Positions 50,275-62,302 of a stretch of 64,000 nucleotides of DNA are shown piece after piece (positions within the stretch are counted from its first letter, which is position 1; each line of letters begins with the position of its first letter). Source of the stretch: Eleginops maclovinus (taxonomy: Eukaryota > Chordata > Actinopteri > Perciformes > Eleginopidae); the NCBI RefSeq assembly GCF_036324505.1, contig NC_086366.1:8557427-8621426 (forward strand), given 5' to 3'. Both the position numbers and the translations under genes were made by a program. The notes beneath the pieces are model-generated. The model was not told the DNA's origin and searched no databases. It saw only the letters and a list, made by a program, of their open reading frames with translations.

Positions 50275-51730
50275 CGTCCCCCGTTGAAAATAGACGTCTG
50301 AAATTGGTTTTGGAACTTTCCGCTAAAAATTGCGTAGGCCACGCCCACTTCCGTTTTTAACGTTAACTCCCCCAACTTTAACTTTCTCGGAAACAAACGA
50401 AAATCGCTACGCATATCCAGGATCCGGAGACGCACAAAAAAGCCTTTTGGGCCTGTATGAAAAAACGTACAGGAAGTCGGCCATTTTGAATTTGGCGATT
50501 TATCGCGTTTTTCCGACGCCAAATTCAGCCCTCGTACTTGAACGAACTCCTCCGAGGGGCCTTGTCCGATCGGCTCGAAAATCGTCGGGTAGCGTCTTGG
50601 AGACATGGGCGACAAAAAGATATCACGAAATCTAACTTTTTTTTGCACGGCGTAGCCGTTATTTAGCACCAATGTTCGCGTTCGTACGATTTTCGGCGAC
50701 CCCTCGCCATGGAATACGATGATGTCATAACTCCAACTGAAATGCTCAGAAAGTCACCAAATGCCACATGATGGTTAACACTGCTGCCCTGAACAGCTCT
50801 ACGTCAAAATGTACATTACAAAATGTGGCATTGCCATGGCAACGCATCCCTCGCCATAAAACACGATGTCGCTGTAACTCCAATGGACACGATCAGATCG
50901 ATCTCCAATCTTCGCCTATGTGTCACTGGTCCATGCCTCGACAGCTCTAAGCAGAATCTGCGATCTCACGGTCGGCCGTTGCCATGGGAACGCAATGCTC
51001 GCCATAAAACACGTTGTCATTGTAAGTCAATGGAAAATCGTACGAACACCATCAGACCTCAGATAATGGTTAATGGTCCGGCCCTGAACAGCTCTATGTT
51101 AATTATGGTGTGTCACCATATGTGGTTGCCATGGAAACGCAATGCTCGCCATAAAACACGTTGTCATTATAAGTCAATGGAAAATCGTGTTAAAGGCAAG
51201 AGACTGTAGATGATGGTGACTGGTCCGGCCCTGAACAGCTTTATGTTAATTATGGGATGTTACCATATGCCATTGCCATGGAAAGTCAATGCTCGCCATA
51301 AAACACGTTGTCATCATAAGTCAATGGAAATTCAACCAAATCGCACCAGACTGCAGATAATGGTTACTGGCCACACGCTGACCAGCTCTATGTTAATTAT
51401 GGGATGTCATCGTATGCCGTTGCCATGGCAACAAGTTTTTCTCTTAACTCCAGTTAACATGCTCCAAATGACCTAAAACATAACATGTTTGATATTGATG
51501 CAGCCCTGAACACATCTAGGAGTATTATGGGATGTCATCATATGCCGTTGCCATGGCGACAGATCATGTTTGTGTTAATGCTGTAACTCCCATGAATGTC
51601 GTCCGATCGGCCTGAAACTTCCCGCTTTTTCTAACGAGTGACTCTGGAAAACACCTGCGCAACACATGTCGACTATGTGACAACATCCTGCCAGCGTCTC
51701 AGACCCGCTCATCGCTGCTTGCAGCTTTAA
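50275..51730. mobile_element. ~1.45 kb CpG-rich repeat inserted into the L2-like LINE
   Basis: Sequence between the two LINE halves is unlike its surroundings. The left ~430 bp is rich in CpG (many TCG/ACG), and the rest is a tandem array of ~147 bp units. It ends in GCTTGCAGCTTTAATT, an ending I associate with an interspersed repeat family of teleosts. Boundaries are approximate because I see no clear target duplication or terminal inverted repeat. No coding sequence is convincing. A reverse frame of 140 codons (50672-50250) reads across the junction with the LINE and is not credited. Class unknown, probably non-autonomous. Confidence 0.65.
50704..51675. repeat. 147 bp-period tandem array (about 6.5 units)
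   Basis: Each unit starts at (T)TGCCATGG. Starts lie at about 50704, 50831, 50979, 51126, 51273, 51420 and 51548, giving spacings of 127, 148, 147, 147, 147 and 128. Shared blocks within units include CTCGCCATAAAACACG, GTCAATGGAAA and 'ccctgaacagctctatg' then 'ttaattatgggatgt'. Outer units are more diverged than the central three. Confidence 0.9.
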
Positions 51731-51805
51731 TTGTCTTTGTGTTTGTATCATGTACGGTGTCCTTGAGTGCCGAGAAAGGCGCCTTCAAACAAAATGTATT
51801 GTTAA
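51731..51805 (+). mobile_element. L2-like LINE 3' tail (right half of the split element)
   Basis: 'gtacggtgtccttgagtgc' then 'gagaaaggcgcc' and 'aaacaaaatgtattgtta' is the characteristic terminal untranslated tail of fish L2-type LINEs (normally '...ccttgagtg--gaaaggcgcctataaataaaatgtattatta'). It is in the same orientation as the ORF2 end at 49990-50262. Confidence 0.85.
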
Positions 51806-53925
51806 ATCACATTACTCCATTTCAGCACTCAGTCATATTGGGACTGACTTGACACAAAAAACGTTAATTGCTTCTTTGAATCACTATTTCACGGATAATA
51901 AAATGCAATTTGTTTCGTCAAACGTATAATTATAATTTTATTGAGAAATGATGCAGGTACAAATCTAACAAATGCCTTATTTTCAAATATGCACACTACC
52001 TCAGCAGTTTGACACGAGTAGTATATTTTTCTTACGAAACAGTTACAACCTTGGTTCATACCGAACATATGAGCATTCACAAAGTAGGACATGCAGTTTA
52101 CAAGTGGTCATTCTGTGCTATGTTTGTTGCATTCTGTTTATTTTTTCCTGTCCTTCATTTGAGATTGTATCCTCAACATTGTATAAACAACATAACCAAT
52201 CTCTAAATAAATGGAAAAAGGAAAGACTCACATGCTGAAGGAAAACATAAAGGGAACCAGAAATAGCACAAAGCAAGGCCCATAGCCTTGAGAGAACACG
52301 GCCATCTACATTTGAAACCAGATATAATGGTCTTTCTTTTCTATACAGTGTGTAATCACTATCACTAGAGCTGCACATATAGAGCACCACAAAGATTTCA
52401 AAACTGGCTATTTTTTGCTTCTGGTGATTAAAATAATTGCAAAAACATATCTTTATATAACGTTTTAATGAAGTGATGCACACATATGTACCTATATGTG
52501 CTTGCATAGAGACAAGCTGTATGTTGAAAATAGCATTGTTAAAAACATAAACATAATCAATTGTCAAATGTTCATCCAAGCTCTGCAGTTTGAAAGTGAA
52601 ACATAAATCAGTGATTTGTTGCTGCTCAACTGTAATATCAATAGCTCCCAACATACCAACACAGTTGGTTGTTGTAGCTAAATAATTACAAATATCCAAG
52701 AAAAAAATGTTCCCTTTTAGTTGGCACAACTATGATATCAGCCGTACACACAGGGAACTTCAGCTTCATGCAGAGCTAATTGTTCAAGGAGCAGCCAAGT
52801 AAAATAATGTTATTTTTGGACCAGCTAAAGCCTTTGTTCTGTTGTGTTCCCTTTCCCATTTTTTCTCAAGAGTAGTTACGATTGCTGTGACAAAGAGAAT
52901 AAAACATGTTGGCCAAATATAAAGAGAACAAAGTGGGGCAAATTACAATTCATGTAATCACCACTAGTGTTTGTGACTCATACTGTTTTAAGTTTTCAAA
53001 ATTTCTATTCTATATTTTGTTGTATTACTTTAATAATTAAGCTCTCTTTGTTTAATCAATCATGTCTATTTTAGAGGGGATAAGAACTAAAAGAAAAATA
53101 TATTTTAGTACCTAAATTTGGGCATATGTAACAATGTTTGCTATGGGTTTTACTGAAAGTGTGTTCACTCTGCTTCAAAGGTGGATGTATTAACTTGTGA
53201 GGGGATTAAGTTGCTTTTGCTCTGAGTAGATTGGCAATATGGGGAGGAAGTCAAGCTTGCGGAGGAACTAGCTTGGCTTTATAACGTTAACGAACAATTT
53301 CAAACACTTGACTTCATTCTGTCTCTCTCCTTGAGGTGTCCTATCCTCATGTCTCTTTCTGGTATGAGAACAGAAGCAAAAAACATTATTCTGAAACGTT
53401 TTTATTAAACTAATGCTTGATTTAAAAAGAAATACTGTTGTAATACTGCCTTCCACAGCATGCAAATCAAAGAGATATGTCAGTGAATTAGGAAACAAAC
53501 TTAGTGTTGTTACAGAGAACCAGGAGGACATGTTATGGTTATAATGAAGCTACCACCAGTAGCCGGTTAGTTTATTAGCTTAGCAAAAAAATCTGAGGAA
53601 ATCAATTAGCTTGACTCAGTCCGACAGCAACAAAATCCACCTATATGTATAAATGTGTATGCTAATAAGTATTAACATGTGTTTAATCCGTACAACAACG
53701 GTCCAAAATGTTAAAAACTCATTTAGCGCAACTTCCTGGAATGTCCACCAGTTGCCTGGCAACTGCTGCTTGGCTGTCACAGTTTGTGACATACTTCTCT
53801 TCTCATACTTTGGTTTTCTACAGATTAAATAAACAACATGCGTGTCAACAGGGAGTGTAAGAGTTGTTTTTGGAGGAATTTGTAACATTTGTTCTGAACT
53901 AGGCTTGCTGTTTTGCGAGGTCTTG
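51806..53925. other. AT-rich stretch with the longest open frame of the window
   Basis: A reverse-strand stop-to-stop frame of 203 codons spans 52729-52118. An AATAAA on the same strand sits at 51942-51937. The translation has no domain I recognise and its first in-frame ATG is about 25 codons in. Its status is unknown and it may be chance. The rest is AT-rich without features. Confidence 0.35.
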
Positions 53926-53933
53926 TGTTAGGC
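53926..53933. repeat. hAT target-site duplication, left copy
   Basis: TGTTAGGC, identical to 55217-55224. Eight base pairs is the length made by hAT transposases. Confidence 0.88.
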
Positions 53934-54228
53934 CACTGTTTACCATGTGTACCACCTTAGAAATGATTTGGCTCTCCAAATACCACCGGAAATAAAATAA
54001 AGTAGTGTAGGCCTTTAAGAGTTTACACAGAAGGCAATAATATTAAGAATATTATGTATTATTCACATAACTTTACTTGACTGAAGCAACCAAGTGCCTA
54101 TGTAAACTCATGTATTGTATTTAAACACTAACAAGTGACAATATAACAACTACTACATCAAAACATAGGCCTACCCAGCAAATGGGGATATCATCTTGCA
54201 TATACATTCACAGCACTGCATATTCATT

Positions 54229-54332
54229 TCAAAAACTGGAGTCAACCAATCATGTGAGGCAAATTATACTGCAAAAAAAAAAAACATTCAAAGAATTGAA
54301 CATGGATATTCAAAAACTGGAGTCAACCAATC
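54229..54332. repeat. 23 bp direct repeat inside the hAT element
   Basis: TCAAAAACTGGAGTCAACCA plus ATC occurs identically at 54229-54251 and 54310-54332, 81 bp apart. It lies in the element's 3' non-coding part. Subterminal repeats bind transposase in some hAT elements, but these are far from the end. Confidence 0.85.
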
Positions 54333-54679
54333 CTGTTATAAGCAATTGCAGTGCATTAATCATTCACAGCAAAGAGAGAGATAATGTGTACACCAAAAAC
54401 ACTGTAATCAAACAATCATGAATAAGATCAAGTGTACTATAGAAAAACAAAGGAAATATGTAATCTTCAGTATTAAAAGTACTGCAGTAAGAGCCATAAG
54501 GTCAGAGTAGTAACTATGTTAAGGTTTGAAGGAAAATGTGGGCTACTCATTCTACACATTGAGAATTAAGAATAGTAGGCATACTGTGACCTTCTCAAGT
54601 AATGCATTCAAAGGGAATGTACCCTTAAGAATAATAATAAAAAAGTTAATTGGTAATGGCGACTTTGGGCCTATCATGT

Positions 54680-55150
54680 TTAGTGAGAAGGGTGTGCGTG
54701 GCTCTGTGAACAGAGTTCTGAAATGTCTGGGTCGATTGAGGTTAGCTTTAGCCTCAGACTTGGTTCAGCATCCAACCTGCTTCTACATTTTGTCTTAATG
54801 AAGGCGAGGGAAGAGAAGCATTTCTCACACAAATACGTGGTCGCAAGTGGAATGACAAAACGCACTGCCTTGTCCGAAAGCACTGGATATTTGTTGCGTC
54901 GATGCATCCAAAATTCCAGCAATGTCTGGCCTCTGAAGGCAGATTTCAATGTTTCGTCACAGGACAGTTCAACTAAAACTTCCTGCTCAAGAGCCGATAA
55001 GTCCTCCTCCAGGACGTCAGAAGCCTTAATGAGAAACAGATCTTGCCTCCAGGTATTCCCCTGCTCCATCGCTGGGAAATATTCAGCAAACTATTGTCGG
55101 AGAGAGTTCAGGTGCTCAGCAATGTTGTCCCTGACTTGATTAGCGAGCCT
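54680..55150 (-). pseudogene. hAT transposase C-terminal remnant (ZBED5/SCAND3-like)
   Basis: Reading the reverse strand from about 55150, the protein starts QVRDNIAEHLNSLRQ and hits an in-frame stop (TAG at 55093-55091). It then continues open from a Met at 55069 for 129 residues to the natural stop at 54682-54680. That part carries the hAT dimerisation domain: FW at residues 53-54, YPVL at 61-64, then IPLATTYLCEKCFSSL at about 73-88, followed by the family's usual end KCRSRLDAEPSLRLKLTS and HPSH. Intact relatives such as ZBED5-like and SCAND3-like proteins run to 600 residues or more; here the N-terminal BED finger and most of the catalytic RNase H-like domain are missing. It cannot be an active transposase. 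Confidence 0.9.
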
Positions 55151-55154
55151 GAGA

Positions 55155-55176
55155 TTAGGGTTAGGGTTAGAGTTAG
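55155..55176. repeat. Telomere-like (TTAGGG)n run
   Basis: TTAGGGTTAGGG followed by the variant TTAGAGTTAG. It sits inside the hAT element, between its 5' terminus and the coding remnant. Confidence 0.85.
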
Positions 55177-55216
55177 TTACCACCATTGGTATGCGTACCA
55201 CAGATTGAAACCACTG

Positions 55217-55224
55217 TGTTAGGC
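55217..55224. repeat. hAT target-site duplication, right copy
   Basis: TGTTAGGC, identical to 53926-53933. Confidence 0.88.
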
Positions 55225-55317
55225 TAAGCTTACCATGCTGGCTTTAGCCACAAACTCAGACATAGGAATTGTATAAATAATTTACCCAAAAGTGTTATGG
55301 TGTTCCAAGCATGGATG

Positions 55318-55640
55318 TATAAAGAGAAGTGGATACGGAGTTGGAGACAGAGCCCCATCTTTTCCTATGAAAGTTAGTCAGTGGTGCATGAAGCTAAAAA
55401 GCGACTGTAGATTGAAAAAGTACCTGAATGAGGGCCCATAGAGCACGAGCACTTAGGTTTTACCCTGCCTCTAATCTCCCTGCTATCGGCTCTTGAATGG
55501 AGAGGGATTATAACTCTGATTTGACTCAGTTTTTTATTAAGCTAAAAAAGTATATATACGCTGATTCCTTTCCCAATGTAAGTCAATGGGAAAACATTTT
55601 TTTAAGCCCAAATTACATCATAGACTAGAATGTAAGAGTA
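55318..55640. repeat. Teleost dispersed repeat fragment
   Basis: The run containing 'gtgcatgaagctaaaaagc', 'ttgaatggagagggattata', 'ctcagttttttattaagct' and 'taagtcaatgggaaaac' matches, from memory, an interspersed repeat seen in many teleost genomes. Ends are not clear and there is no coding capacity. Class unknown. Confidence 0.5.
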
Positions 55641-58600
55641 GTGCAAGTACTGCGTTTGTACACAACAAGCATTTTCTTCAATGCCCATTTCCTGGAAGCC
55701 TGTTTTCCAGTGTTTTGAAATATTCATATTATTTTGTGTCTCTAAACTTAAAATATGCAGGTTGAGGCTTCATTTTTAACACAGCTGTGCCTATTGTGGT
55801 TTTGTTTGTCCCAATTGAGATTCAGTCTTTAGTATTTAACTATTAAATGGACTTTATTTGTGAGCCATTAAATGAACTTCTCAGAGCTAGAAAGGTTTGC
55901 TGCTGAATGCACACTTGACTCAGTTACTCCATATTTGCAAAGGCGTCGCTGTGCTATGTGGGAAGAAATTAGTTATTTTAGAGTTTTTCTCCAGAGTGAT
56001 TATTACCAGAAATTGCCTAATAATGTGGAACTGTTGCACAAACCTTTTCTTTTTTTCACTATGAGCCAATTCCATCCAAACACAGATGCTTGGGAAGTTA
56101 GACAAGTTACAGCTCTGTGGAAGAAAAGCAATCAATCAAGCAGCCATCAAAAGACCACATACGGAGCATCTAATGAATCACCACACTGGAAGACTTTCTA
56201 ATCGCAGTGTAGCAGAGTACACAATGCAGTTATGATAGATGGCTAAACTCAGGATTGTTTTGGATTTGCAGTCAGTCAATTCATCTCAAATTGAATTAAA
56301 ACATCAGTTATTTCTGGAACGGAGCCATGCGGAGTGGCATTGAAGCTTCAGTATGAAACTGTTACTATTACTGTACAGCATTAACATAAGGATCATTACT
56401 ACGTTTCAGTCAAAACCCACGTTGTGGTTGATGGATACTTATTTATTTGAATTTTTTAACTCAAGACCTTGTTTTGACTTGAGAGCTTGACAGTTCTGTG
56501 TCACACTTTTAAGAGTTCTCTCTGTTTAAGAAGTTGTCATATTTTGTCTTATCTGAAGAAAGAATATGCTTCACAAGACTTCCAGCCCCCTATCCCAAAA
56601 ATAACACAACAAACTAAATAGGACATAGTTTTTTGAATGCCATTGATATAATAATAGACGATTTGGATTGTTTTTTAGTTGTTTTGTCCATTTTGCGACT
56701 AAAATATTACAAATATCAAAGTGTTTTTCCATTTGTTCACATGTAGGACAGTCTGTTTTATTGTTTTAAAACAAGGTAGAAGCTTGAAATGTTCATGTGT
56801 TATTCAACAGAGACAGCCAGAGCAATATTGAAATGATAAGAAAACGGATGAAAAAGAACAAGTTGAATGATAAAAACACAGTAACATCTTTAGTGAAATG
56901 GGACCAATATGGAATGATGTGTATTCGCGTTAGATACCGCAGTGTGAACCGCTATCTCAGAGCTTTATCCCTACAAAATGCATCACTTCTTCTAAAACAG
57001 GCAAAATATTCAACAGTTTAAATTTTGGGAACAATTATTGTACCATAAATAACTCTGTTGTTTGAGTGTTAGATTGTCTCTTTTCTGGAACCAAAACGAG
57101 ACATTGCCACAACAGACTGAATCAGTTATTATGGAAGCTAAAATTTGCTTCTGAACCATAGCATATATGCAAGAAACCGTAGGAGTGGATATCCTAGGGA
57201 CATTGAATATTTACTTAATAAAATGATTGGCTTTGAAAAGGAAATATACTATGGCATACTTAACCTTTGTCTTCTTTTCTTGTTTCACATTGTGATATTA
57301 ACGTAATCCTCTCCAGCTCTTAGTGAGTGGGAGGTTTTATGCATTTCAGTTCAAAATGTTGCAGACTTTTAGGTCTAATTTTTTACACATCCAATGGTGC
57401 ATGATGGAATGTGGAATCTGGATGAATTTGAGACATTGCTGGCTTTGTTTGATCTACTCCTTCTGTCCAACAAAAAAGGTTTGTTTATTAAACCTGCCAA
57501 CTGTGTCTGTCCCTCTGACACAGACAGACAGTCAGCACTTAAAAAATGAACTCAGTTTTTTCCACCAACTTTATAATTAGTCCTCCATGAATAGGGTCGA
57601 AACGTGAAATCACTACCTCTTAGGACAGATTAACACTTTGCACATTTGAAATCTGGCCTGGAAATTTGGGCAAAACTGTGCAGCTTTCTGAGTTATAATA
57701 GGAGGTTGTAAAGACACACAGCAAAAACTGACATTTACACATTCATAGAAAGCAGTTAGCTTTGAGTCTCTGAATAAATCTGTGAACAGGTGTTGCTCAA
57801 TTTCACACTTGTTATCTCCTGATACCCCGTTAATCCTGAAACACTGTGAAATATCAGTGGTGTCAGGTAAGGTAGAATTCCTATTGTCCTGGAACAATTA
57901 CTATAATTCAGTTTAACCTCTCTTTGCAAACATTCAAGTCAGTGACTTACGGAAAATGATGGGTCGCTGCTTCCTGTAGTTTGGCAGCTTGTGAGGGGCG
58001 GCAGAGCACTTCTTATATTTTATTTATTCTAAAGTAGTTACAGTCCACCCGCTGTACTGTGAACCTCCTTCCACTGAGTGTGTAGCCCTTTGGGCAATGC
58101 TCAGCAGCAACACATGCTACACCAAAGAACCACAGTTCCGCCTCTCGCCATTCCCTCTCAGTGCGACCTCAATGTTGTCCTCAGTCTGTCAAACAGCGGG
58201 GCACATAAGATGCTGACATGTCTGAGAGGTAACCTACACTTATGCTGAACATCTTTTCTCCAGATAGCTTAGAATTGAAATGACTATCTGCACTATTTGC
58301 AACCAGATGAAACTGTGGTAGTTATGTAAGTCGTGCCAGTATATTATTAGATATTTTGTTGTTGGCACTTTTCATTCCAATCAAAAACTTAACATGTTAT
58401 GTGAAAAAACTGGTAAGATGGAATGTGTTGTATAAAAATAATATAACAATAAAAAACATTTCAGTAACAAATACCCATTGACTGAAGGCACGAAAGATGG
58501 CGCTGAAATTAGTTTAGGTTGTTTTTTTCTTGGAACAGCTTCTCACACTAAATTTGTGAAAGTGTTTTTTTGATTTAAACCATTTTAAAAAATACAACAT

Positions 58601-59719
58601 TTGAGCGTTGTTGTTGCTGAGATGTAGTTGTAATGCACCGTCCAACTTTGCTGTTGCTTACGTTTTCTGCCAACAAATGAGATGTTTCATACTAAATGAA
58701 CATTTTCTCATCAGACATTTATTTTTGTCACTAGAAGTGTGAGCGTTCTGTTTGCTTGAATTCTAGGTAACCCTGATTGAGCCATGAAACATTAATAGCA
58801 TTATTCTCAGACAGACAAAGGCCCAGTTGCAGTATGTGTCTTTCCTTTTTTTTTAAACAAGGAAAAGATGTCTGCTGGAACTGCAGAGATGAAACGTGTT
58901 TTTTCTTCTTCATACACATAAAAAAAAACACATAAAAGGCAATTTACCGTTATTTTCCTTTCCATATTCCATCGTATGTTGGATTGTAGATAAAGGTTCT
59001 TGTCTTGGTCAAGGCTTAAAGGGTTAATAGGATCAACCTTCTCCCGACTGAGTATTGGTTGGCTTGTGTATACAGTATGAGCTTTGCATTTCCTGCCAGT
59101 AAATTTCACCTGACACAGCAATTGGATTTAACCCAAAAGGGCTCTTTTTTTGGAACTTTTTTTGCTGGAGTAGCTATCACTTGTAAGAAGTCCAAGTTTG
59201 TTCCTGGAATTGACATCGACAGACACTGTCAAGCACAATAGGGATCATTGGTAATAAGCTGAGACAGTTTAAAAAACTAGCTCACATATTAACATTGCAC
59301 TCAGTCACAGTTCTCTAGCATTGTTATACTAATTTAGCGAATTAATATATCTTTTTTTCATCTTAAGTTTATTCATTCTTTCATGTTATGCCTTTTCTGC
59401 TTGTCTTCTTAGCCTACAACTGCTTAAAATACAGGGGTCATGGTTGCAAATACAATGGAGAAGTGTCAGGAAAGAGTATAAACCCCATTATCATCAGCAT
59501 GTGTCCATGCCCTTTCCACCATGAGCTGGTAGCAGCAGATGGACCTGCAATGTTGTGTTGCACCACAAAGATGGTTGTGTATGTGTGGGAGTGTGTGTAC
59601 GTGCATGTTCCTGTGTGTTACAACTCCAGGAATCACCTCTGGCTCCTACAGTAACAGACGGCTCTGGGTCATTAAGGCAGGTCCAGGAATGACGAGTAAT
59701 GCAGTGATGGATTATAGTT
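55641..59719. other. AT-rich unique stretch without recognised genes
   Basis: Open frames at 55872-56201 (109 codons) and 56797-57021 (74 codons) have no recognisable domain. Nothing else is identified; the region is AT-rich with poly-A/T runs. Confidence 0.35.
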
Positions 59720-59903
<184 letters not shown>

Positions 59904-59904
<1 letters not shown>

Positions 59905-62205
59905 TTTTGCGAATCAGGTCACCTCCACTCCCGCCTGACCCTCCCTAGTTTCCTCTACACCTCTCTCCTGTGTATCCATCCTTTCCTCCTTCCCAGCAGC
60001 AGCTCCCTGCAAAGGTTATTATCACAGCGAGAGAAGAGACAAGCCTTTTAAAGTCAGGAAACGCACACAGCACATACAAACGTTTGTGTTGACCTAGTGT
60101 AGAACATTAAACAGGTTTCCGTATCTAGCCAACTTGTGCCCGGTTACCTTTTGGTAGATAATACACGGATACATTTGAAAGATACCTCCAGAGAGCCTAG
60201 GACTACACTGTGTCATTTACTTTGTCTACAGTGCACCTGACAAAACCATTGTGCTTTGTGATAACACACAGTAGCTACACTGCATTCTGCTGTTATCTTT
60301 TTCATTCATTGTTTTGTCCTCACTGATAAGCAGTCTCTACTGAATTTATTTTTCACACTACTGATCGAAATCTGCTTTTTGTTTCCATCTGATAGTGGAA
60401 ATCTAAGCAGTTCAGGGGGTCACTTGTGTCAGAGTTAGTTGATCTGAGGGCAATCTTTGAGCAGGCGACAGCTTTGATGACTTTGGATCATGTTATTGTA
60501 TTCAATGTATGTTTCTTACATCATTTTTTTGAGGGATTAAATAAAAAATCCATATATACTGCATATATAAACAATAGTAAGAAAAGTAAAAAATGCCTGC
60601 CATGTGAGTACTCCCAGTGTTCTATACTTGGTCCAATACTTTCCTACCTGTATGTAATATTCAATGTAGAAGAATTCACTTCTTTCAGCCCTTTGAAATG
60701 TCTTTATAGAATAAAAACAACCTCACCCAAGAAAAAGCCAACCTGCATGATGCCTAAAGGGCAAAACACAGGATAGAGTCTGCCTAGATAATTCTAGTCA
60801 AGCTTAAAAGTTGTGACTGCATCACAAAAATTAACATTTCAATCAACTCTGAGATTCTCCTAATTGGATCTTGGTGGTTGGACAATAGAGGATGTGGTTA
60901 AGTGGTATTTTAGTGAATACATCAAACTGAAACTATATAAGTTATTGGGACAAAAATAGGATTGAAAAATTAAGGGAACGAATCCCGCATCCCAGGGCAA
61001 GATGTTGCAACAAGATAACTCACCTCAATATCTGTCTTTATGACATGTAATCATTAGTGCCTGGAAACTCTCTCCAACACGATGACAATAAATCATATTA
61101 TTTTGACATCAGTCCTCCCTCTAACTTTTCATCTTCATGAATGGTCCTGTTTTTGTGATTCAAAAGATCATGAAGTCATATTTGATCATTGTCTTTCCAA
61201 ATTCCAATCAATTATCTGTACCTCTGACCTGGAGTATTAATTAAATAATGCAGCTCTCTATGTTTCAGCCATTTCTCAGTACTATTCAGTCCATATCCGA
61301 GTAGTTAAAAATGAATGCAGCAAAGGTTTTAACACTGTCAAAAGGGGACCCCGTTTTTTCCATTCACACCTTCCTTTACTCGCTCCTTAGCTGCAAATAT
61401 TTCTTCTGAAGCATGTTGTGTTTGTTGTCTTTGTGCAATTTGGATAACAGGATTATGTTTTTATTATTATTTCCTTTTATTTGTATGCTTGTCTCCTTTC
61501 TTTTGTTCTTGTTTTCCCACTCAGCTGTTAACTCACATTGTTATTTAAATAGACCACTGTGAGAAGTTTTGAGGGCAAATGCCTATAGAACTACTAAAGA
61601 CTTATCTGAAACTTGTCAAAGGATATGAACTACAAGGGGTCACACACCAATGAAGTATATTTTGAAAACCTATTTTAGTTTTGTGCAAATTTCGTTGGGA
61701 AGATAATACTAACCAAAGTCGGTCAGATTGAAACATGTATTTCCCACTGAAATGCAGTGGAATATGGCTGTACTTATACATACATAAGCTAATGTACTTA
61801 TTTTATTTCCACCTCTTGGTGGGAGACATATTTTCCCTTGTTGTTATCTGGTTAAGCGTAGTCAGGCCGGTGGGATGTTTATCATGAGCTAGCCTGACTT
61901 TATCAAGTCAGTACTGAGCGGAGGGCTGTGGGGTGTCTCGGTTGAATAGGCCACCTCAGAAATGCATTATCGGTGACAAATATTCAGAGTTGAGAAAACA
62001 CATACTGTATAAGAATGCAGTGTAGCGTTATTTTTATCATCTATATTTAAGACCACAACTTCAGTATTGTAAGCATGGCTAAATCAGCCACCAGGGGAAT
62101 ATTGACCAACTGGACCAATGGGGAGCTGCATGGTGGGCTGCTCAGCACTGATGTGAAAAGTAAAACAAAAAATAAATCTGCATGCGATTTTGCATTCTTG
62201 ACTGG

Positions 62206-62206
<1 letters not shown>
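59904..62206. other. AT-rich unique stretch without recognised genes
   Basis: No coding or transposon signal recognised. An open frame of 116 codons (60426-60776) is unrecognised. Confidence 0.35.

Positions 62207-62302
<96 letters not shown>

Larger units (their letters stand above)
53934..55216 (-). mobile_element. Internally deleted hAT transposon (ZBED5/SCAND3-like)
   Basis: The element is bounded by perfect 8 bp direct repeats TGTTAGGC. Read from its 5' end on the reverse strand it begins CAGTGGTTTCAATCTGTGG, then TACGCATACCA, a typical hAT/Charlie-type terminus. Its 3' end (left side, + strand) reads CACTGTTTACCATGTGTACC. This is a mutated partner terminus in which the usual CAGTG has become CACTG. 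Near the left end 'ggctctccaaataccacc' resembles the 3' non-coding part of fish hAT elements. Only the end of the transposase ORF remains; the 5' terminus joins almost directly to the last third of the coding region. It is non-autonomous. Confidence 0.87.
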
